Source of the DNA: an uncultured Shinella sp.
Lineage (GTDB): Bacteria > Pseudomonadota > Alphaproteobacteria > Rhizobiales > Rhizobiaceae
Direction: 5' to 3'
Assembly: GCF_946479415.1 (NCBI RefSeq)
Contig: NZ_CAMLFY010000030.1
Location: 1-41,706 of the forward strand
Length of the DNA: 41,706 nt
Part shown: one piece after another, positions 38,004 through 41,706 of the stretch
How positions within the stretch are numbered: position 1 is the first letter of the stretch
How the letters are laid out: each line of letters opens with the position of its first letter
The notes under the pieces: generated by a model
Seen by the model: the letters and a program-made list of their open reading frames with translations, nothing else
What the model was told of the DNA's origin: nothing
Databases searched by the model: none
Made by a program: the position numbers and the translations under genes

Positions 38004-38071
38004 CCCGTAATACTCGGCTAGAGTAACCCATTAAACTCACTACGAAAATCGTCAAACTAAGGGGATTCAAT

Positions 38072-38272
38072 ATGTCGAAAATGGTCATTCTCGGTCTCGA
38101 AGGTGAAAACGGCCTCTGGGTCGCCGATCTCGAAGCCGGAACCGTTTCAGCCGTTTCGGCTGATGTCGCAGACGATCTGCGCAAAGCCGGCAAAATGATG
38201 CCGCATGGCGTCAGCTTTGCGACAGTGGCCCACGCGGCAGAGCCGCTCTCCAGCGGTATCTACGACAAGTGA
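38072..38272 (+). CDS. Putative RiPP precursor peptide 4
   Basis: A 66-residue paralog with AAGGGG upstream. Leader MSKMVILGLEGENGLWVADL, EAGT, linker FATVAHAAEPL, core SSGIYDK at 60-66, replacing the aromatic by Ile and the first Gly by Ser. It lies downstream of the stem-loop and 19 bp before ycaO, so it is likely cotranscribed with the modifying enzymes. Confidence 0.8.
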   Translation: MSKMVILGLEGENGLWVADLEAGTVSAVSADVADDLRKAGKMMPHGVSFATVAHAAEPLSSGIYDK

Positions 38273-38291
38273 GCACCAAACGGCTCATGCT

Positions 38292-39476
38292 ATGACCGCC
38301 TATTCGGACCGCATCTGTGGCCCCGATGAAACCTGGAGCCGGATCGAGGCGCTTTTGCCCCGGTTCGGCATCACGCGCCTTTCCCGTCTGACGGGCCTCG
38401 ATCGGCTCGGGATTCCCGTCTGGAATGCCGTCAGCCCGAATGCGCGTTCCATCGTCATCAATCAGGGCAAGGGTATCACCGATATCGATGCCCGGGTTTC
38501 CGCAGCGATGGAGTCGCTCGAGCGGGCGATTGCCGGCGATCCCCTCGTTGCCGCGCGAAAAACATCGCGCCGGGCCTTTGCAGAGGCTGGCGAAGCGTGC
38601 CTGCCGCTCGACATTTTCATAGCCGCGAACCAACCCTTCATCGACGAGACCGAAGAGCTTGACTGGCTGGCGGGTTATGATGTCGTGACCGGCGAGCGCA
38701 TCTTCGTGCCGCGCGAGGCCGTCTGCCTCGACCGTACGGACCCGTCGCCCCGTTTCTGGCAATCTTCCGACGGTCTCGCCTCGGGCAATAGCGAATCCGA
38801 GGCGATCCTGCACGGTCTGCTCGAACGCATCGAACGTGACGCCGACCGCCTCTGGCGCTTGCTGCCGCGGGAAAAACGCCTCGCCTGCGCGATCGATCCT
38901 GCCACCATCGACGATCCCGTCGTGGCGGATCTCGTCGCCCGCATCCGCGATGCGGGCCTCGACCTGAAGCTCTTCGACATCACCAGCGACCTTGCCATAC
39001 CGACCTATGCCGCCGTGCTGGGCAATGAAGGCCTCGCTGAAAAACAGCAGCCGCTCTATCATGATGCGACCGTCGGCTACGGCACGCATCCGGTGGCCTT
39101 GCGCGCCCTGATCCGTGCACTTACCGAAGTCGCCCAATCGCGTCTTACCTATATCAGCGGCGCCCGCGACGATCTTTTTGCCGAGACGTTCACGCGGCCG
39201 CTCGCACCGGAAACGCTTGCCTTGTTCGGAGCCTTCCAGGGGCCGGCCAAAACCTACCCGGCACCGCAGGGCGACGCGGCAGCGCTCCTTGCCTATTGCC
39301 TCGACAAGCTGGCAGCCTGTGCCATTACTCCCATCGTCGCGGTGCCCCTCGGCGATGCTGCGCTGCCGATCTCGGTGGTGAAGGTCGTCGTTCCCGCACT
39401 GGAAAATCCCGAAGGCGCCCGCCGACATACCGTCGGTGCCCGCGCGCTCTCCCGCATGGTCTTCGGCACAATATGA
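38292..39476 (+). CDS. YcaO-domain protein, TfuA-associated
   Basis: ATP-dependent enzyme that phosphorylates backbone amides; with TfuA partners it is linked to thioamide formation. The 394-residue protein has the YcaO ATP/Mg motifs: Ser70-X3-Glu74 (SAAMESLERA), Glu178-X2-Glu181 in HGLLERIERD, and Glu279-X2-Gln282 in RALTEVAQSR, with GYGTHP at 262-267. There is no Pro-rich C-terminus as in E. coli YcaO-type cyclodehydratases. The start at 38292 has a weak ribosome site. It overlaps tfuA by four bases. Expected substrates are the four peptides just upstream. No E1-like or FMN dehydrogenase partner is in the window, arguing against azole formation. Confidence 0.92.
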   Translation: MTAYSDRICGPDETWSRIEALLPRFGITRLSRLTGLDRLGIPVWNAVSPNARSIVINQGKGITDIDARVSAAMESLERAIAGDPLVAARKTSRRAFAEAGEACLPLDIFIAANQPFIDETEELDWLAGYDVVTGERIFVPREAVCLDRTDPSPRFWQSSDGLASGNSESEAILHGLLERIERDADRLWRLLPREKRLACAIDPATIDDPVVADLVARIRDAGLDLKLFDITSDLAIPTYAAVLGNEGLAEKQQPLYHDATVGYGTHPVALRALIRALTEVAQSRLTYISGARDDLFAETFTRPLAPETLALFGAFQGPAKTYPAPQGDAAALLAYCLDKLAACAITPIVAVPLGDAALPISVVKVVVPALENPEGARRHTVGARALSRMVFGTI

Positions 39477-40198
39477 AAATTCTCTTCGTCGGCCCCAGCC
39501 TGCCCGATGCCGCCGCCCTCGGCGGCGATGATCTTTATGTCCGCACACCGGCGGCGCATGGCGATGTACTGGCCGCGGTGCGGGCAGGCGCAACGGCAAT
39601 CGGCATCATCGACGGCAATTTCGAGCATGTCGCGCCCGTCTGGCACAAGGAGATTCTATACGCGCTGGAAGAGGGCGTGACCGTCTTCGGCGCCGCCAGC
39701 ATGGGAGCATTGCGCGCCGCTGAATGCGATGCGTTCGGCATGATCGGCGTCGGCCGCATTTATGAGGATTATGCAACCGGACGCCGAGTTGATGACGCCG
39801 ACGTCGCCTTGCTGCACGGTCCGGCAGAATTGGGCTACCCCGCTCTGTCGCTCCCCCTCGTCAATGCCGACGCGACGCTGGACAGGCTTGAGGCGCTGGA
39901 GGCTCTTGATAAGACCTGCTTATCTGGTCTACGGAGGGCTGCTCGCAGCCTTTTCTACAAGGACCGAACCTGGCCCGCTATTCTCAAAACCGCAGATGCG
40001 GGCGAAAACGAGCAACGCATCCTACAACTTTTCCATGCAACAACTGTGAACCAAAAGCGCGAGGACGCACTCGCCCTTGTTGCTGCAATGCGGGATTTCC
40101 AGCCGAAAAGCCCTGCCAAACAGGGAAACTGGGCCTTCCGGGCAACCACGCTTTGGCGCACCGCAGCAGATCAACCCAAAACGAAGCAAAACGTGTAG
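39473..40198 (+). CDS. TfuA-like protein
   Basis: A 241-residue protein with a TfuA domain over about residues 2-125: MKILFVGPSLPDAA, TAIGIIDGNFEHVAPVWHKEI, LEEGVTVFGAASMGALRAAE and FGMIGVGRIYEDYATGRRVDDADVALL. TfuA was named from Rhizobium trifolitoxin work and is the usual partner of YcaO in thioamide RiPP clusters and in methyl-CoM reductase thioglycine formation, where it is thought to bring the sulfur. The start overlaps the ycaO stop (ATGA). The C-terminus is variable and Lys/Gln-rich. Last gene of the locus; no sulfurtransferase or exporter follows. Confidence 0.92.
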   Translation: MKILFVGPSLPDAAALGGDDLYVRTPAAHGDVLAAVRAGATAIGIIDGNFEHVAPVWHKEILYALEEGVTVFGAASMGALRAAECDAFGMIGVGRIYEDYATGRRVDDADVALLHGPAELGYPALSLPLVNADATLDRLEALEALDKTCLSGLRRAARSLFYKDRTWPAILKTADAGENEQRILQLFHATTVNQKREDALALVAAMRDFQPKSPAKQGNWAFRATTLWRTAADQPKTKQNV

Positions 40199-40215
40199 TT
40201 TCCCATTCCGCGTGT

Positions 40216-40254
40216 GTCACGCCTGAGTCACGCGCATAAACCCGGAGTCACGCC
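40216..40254 (+). repeat. Three phased GTCACGC direct repeats
   Basis: GTCACGC occurs at 40216, 40227 and 40247, two of them preceded by GA. Spacings of 11 and 20 bp are near one and two DNA turns, placing all copies on one face. TATAGT at 40255-40260 could be a -10 box with no good -35, as at activator-dependent promoters. They lie between tfuA and the small gene at 40303. Confidence 0.5.
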
Positions 40255-40302
40255 TATAGTTCAGGCAGGGCTTGAGACGAGCTTTGCTCTGGGGATATGG
40301 AC

Positions 40303-40527
40303 ATGAACATCGACATCGTAGAAACGGAAGACCGCAGCACCGAGCTGATCGCCTTGGCGCGCCTCGTGGCCTTCGCAATCGAATCCGCAAAATCGCTGGA
40401 CGCCGAAATCGTGGAATTTTGCCTCGACAAGGCCTTGCATGCCGTGCTCGAGCAGATCGACGAGCCGGCCCGCATGACGCTGACGGCAAGCGATATCATG
40501 CTGATGAACCGGTCGCCGCTCTGCTGA
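40303..40527 (+). CDS. Small protein of unknown function
   Basis: A 74-residue protein, not recognised. It begins MNIDIVETEDRSTELIALAR and is mostly helical and acidic (LVAFAIESAKSLDAEIVEFC, KALHAVLEQIDEPARM). No signal peptide or membrane segment. The ATG at 40303 has GGGGA seven bases upstream; the ATG at 40297 is too close. It has two Cys residues (one near the C-terminus). It may be regulated by the repeats upstream. No link to the YcaO-TfuA locus is shown except position. Confidence 0.6.
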   Translation: MNIDIVETEDRSTELIALARLVAFAIESAKSLDAEIVEFCLDKALHAVLEQIDEPARMTLTASDIMLMNRSPLC

Positions 40528-40882
40528 GCGCGACCAGACTTTAGCCGCCGTAGTCCTCCACGGCGCCGATCGTGCGGGCGGCCCGAACCTGCGGGCCGCC
40601 GCCGATCTCTTTCAACTCGGCTAAAGACGCATTCGGCTGCTGCCGGCGCATAGGTCGAAGTGCCATCAAGCCGTTCACAACCGCGTCATCTATCCGCTTC
40701 CACGCCAAAAATCACCTTTCCAGGCTTTTCCCCGGCATCGGCACGTCTTAGGCAAGCGTCCAAGGCGGCCACTCCAGCGCCTTGTCCGGAAGGAAGAATG
40801 GCATGGTTGCGCCGACAGATCGGCTCGAAGAAAGGTGCATTCGAGGAACTCGCCGATCCCTGACGGCGTGGCGTCGCTCGCC
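40528..40882. other. Gap with weak coding signal and a GC hairpin
   Basis: About 355 bp without a convincing gene. GGCGGCCCG (40577-40585) and CGGGCCGCC (40592-40600) form a perfect 9-bp stem that could end transcription of the 40303 gene. Several short overlapping frames are open on both strands (for example minus 40686-40937 ending GEKPGKVIFGVEADR), none with a family signature. The stretch may be remnant sequence. Confidence 0.4.
40541..40651 (-). CDS. Possible short peptide gene
   Basis: A 36-codon minus-strand frame starting MRRQQPNASLAELKEIGGGP and ending RTIGAVEDYGG. In-frame ATG 40666 or TTG 40708 would lengthen it to 41 or 55 residues. No strong ribosome site for any of these. The Gly-Gly end and the location near a RiPP locus drew attention, but it shares no motif with the four precursors. 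Low confidence that it is translated. Confidence 0.25.
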   Translation of the reverse strand: MRRQQPNASLAELKEIGGGPQVRAARTIGAVEDYGG

Positions 40883-41320
40883 ATGAACACGCTTGCGGCC
40901 TATGGCGGCCTCTTCCTGGCGGCCTTCCTTGCCGCAACCCTCATCCCCGCACAGTCCGAGGCCGTGCTCGCCAGCCTGCTGGCCATCGGCGACTATTCGC
41001 CTGGCCTGCTCATTCTCGTCGCCGGCACCGGCAATGTGCTCGGTTCCGTCGTCAACTGGCTCTTGGGGCGTGGCATCGAGCGTTACCGCGAGGCGCGCTG
41101 GTTTCCCGTCAGTGCCAAAAGCCTGGAGCGCGCCGGGTACTGGTATCGCCGCTACGGCTGGTGGAGCCTGCTGGCGAGCTGGATGCCCATCGTCGGCGAT
41201 CCCCTGACTTTGGCCGCCGGCATCATGCGCGAGCCTTTCCCTCGCTTTCTCCTGGTCGTCATCATCGCAAAATTCGGCCGCTACATCGTCCTCGCGGCAG
41301 CGGTCCTGCAATGGCTCTGA
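40883..41320 (+). CDS. YqaA/DedA-like inner-membrane protein
   Basis: A 145-residue membrane protein. From the ATG at 40883 it begins MNTLAAYGGLFLAAFLAATL, with a helix at about 5-28, a segment SLLAIGDYSPGLLILVAGTGNVLGSV, the conserved GTGNVLGSVVNWLLGRG and RYGWWSLLASWMPIVGDPLTLAAGI, then a last helix. This is the YqaA subgroup of the SNARE-associated/DedA family; DedA proteins are implicated in undecaprenyl-phosphate or phospholipid flipping and membrane homeostasis. Only about 50 bp separate it from the sigma-factor gene. Confidence 0.85.
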   Translation: MNTLAAYGGLFLAAFLAATLIPAQSEAVLASLLAIGDYSPGLLILVAGTGNVLGSVVNWLLGRGIERYREARWFPVSAKSLERAGYWYRRYGWWSLLASWMPIVGDPLTLAAGIMREPFPRFLLVVIIAKFGRYIVLAAAVLQWL

Positions 41321-41338
41321 TTTTTTTGCCGTGACGAT

Positions 41339-41365
41339 GGAATGAGCGCCGCACAGCTTTCGTAT
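41339..41365 (+). promoter_or_regulatory. ECF-type promoter candidate
   Basis: GGAAT (41339-41343), 17 bases, then CGTAT (41361-41365) resembles the GGAAC-N16/17-CGT pattern of ECF sigma promoters. It ends eight bases before the ATG of the sigma gene, so the mRNA would have almost no leader. This may be autoregulation. Confidence 0.35.
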
Positions 41366-41373
41366 ATTGGGTC

Positions 41374-41706
41374 ATGAACGGAAAGACACCCGGCTTCAAC
41401 GTGATCGGACAGCTTGCGGCGCTCAGGCGCTATGCCCTGTCGCTCGTCCGCAATCCGGACGAGGCGGAAGATCTCGTGCACGATGCCCTGGTGAAAGCCT
41501 ATGAGCGGCAATCGAGCTTCCGCACCGGCGCCAATGTGCGCAACTGGCTGATGTCGATCCTGCACAATGCGCATATCGACCGCCTGCGCCAGCGCCGCTC
41601 GCTGGAGCGTCGCCACGATGCGGCGGCTGAGCTCGCCGAACGCGCGATGCCGGCGAACCAGGATCATTCGGTGCGGCTGACGCAGCTGCGTGACGCCTTT
41701 TTCGGC
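41374..41706 (+). CDS. ECF-type RNA polymerase sigma factor, 3' end cut by window edge
   Basis: The first 111 residues of a sigma-70 family ECF factor, open to the window edge. Region 2 is clear: LRRYALSLVRNPDEAEDLVH, DALVKAYERQSSF and NVRNWLMSILHNAHIDRLRQ (about residues 17-75), followed by the linker with RRHDAAAELAERAMPAN and the start of region 4. No anti-sigma gene is seen to the left, so one may lie to the right. Which ECF group it belongs to cannot be told from this part. Confidence 0.9.
   Translation, partial: MNGKTPGFNVIGQLAALRRYALSLVRNPDEAEDLVHDALVKAYERQSSFRTGANVRNWLMSILHNAHIDRLRQRRSLERRHDAAAELAERAMPANQDHSVRLTQLRDAFFG

Noticed and set aside
37173..38272. Thiazole/oxazole-type (azoline) RiPP interpretation
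   Set aside because: Cores lack Cys and Thr and no E1-like or FMN dehydrogenase partner is present; TfuA points to thioamidation instead.
40202..40260. CRISPR-like repeat array
   Set aside because: The GTCACGC repeats are only about 8 bp with unequal spacing and no spacers; no cas genes.
40541..40651. Lasso-peptide precursor
   Set aside because: No lasso cyclase or protease gene is nearby, and the end of the frame is too short and lacks the usual core layout.

Overview
The window is chromosome-like DNA from a GC-rich alphaproteobacterium, most likely a member of the Rhizobiaceae (Rhizobium, Agrobacterium, Ensifer or Shinella type). The reasons are a thiCOSGE operon behind a THI-box riboswitch, a RIME-like intergenic repeat at 22677-22780, a PraR-like XRE regulator, and the overall protein flavour. 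The genus cannot be fixed from the sequence alone. No rRNA, tRNA, CRISPR array, insertion sequence or phage gene was seen.

Layout. (1) 1-5829: homoprotocatechuate (4-hydroxyphenylacetate) catabolism, hpaB-hpaC-hpaF-hpaE-hpaD on the minus strand with a divergent AraC-type regulator (hpaA) and an 18-bp palindromic operator. (2) 5830-8506: small housekeeping and regulatory genes (DUF2218 protein, PadR regulator with a large inverted-repeat operator, TrmO-like tRNA methyltransferase, molbindin, amidohydrolase). (3) 8507-13112: thiCOSGE thiamine operon with TPP riboswitch. (4) 13241-22683: aerobic phenylacetyl-CoA (paa) pathway, paaX-paaJ-paaABCDE, an extra PaaA/PaaC-like protein, paaZ and a hotdog thioesterase. 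The ligase PaaK and the PaaF/G/H enzymes are not in the window. (5) 22946-26732: a membrane GGDEF-EAL protein and a convergent CofD/YvcK-like protein. (6) 26842-34748: an oligopeptide ABC transporter (oppA-B-C-DF) and a divergent polar amino-acid ABC transporter. (7) 34884-40198: the most unusual part, an XRE regulator, a winged-helix/TPR regulator, four tandem small paralogous peptides, a YcaO protein and a TfuA protein. (8) 40303-41706: a small unknown protein, a weakly coding gap, a YqaA/DedA-like membrane protein and the start of an ECF sigma factor.

Region 7 reads as a ribosomally made, post-translationally modified peptide (RiPP) cluster. The four peptides at 37173-38272 share a conserved N-terminal half (EG..[LI]W[VM]AD..A.T) and a short C-terminal motif S-[GS]-G-aromatic/Ile-X-D-[K/N]. 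The first peptide carries that motif three times in exact seven-residue periodicity. Directly downstream lie YcaO (ATP-dependent backbone-amide activation) and TfuA (its usual partner in thioamidation), overlapping by four bases. There is no azoline-type E1 partner, dehydrogenase, Cys-rich core or dedicated exporter in the window. The best inference is therefore a TfuA-YcaO thioamidated peptide family with Gly-containing cores, controlled by the upstream winged-helix/TPR regulator.

The catabolic modules fit together as aromatic-acid use: 4-hydroxyphenylacetate is hydroxylated (HpaBC) and ring-cleaved (HpaD, E, F), and phenylacetyl-CoA is epoxidised (PaaABCDE), opened (PaaZ) and thiolysed (PaaJ). 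Each module has its own regulator and at least one recognisable operator-like sequence.
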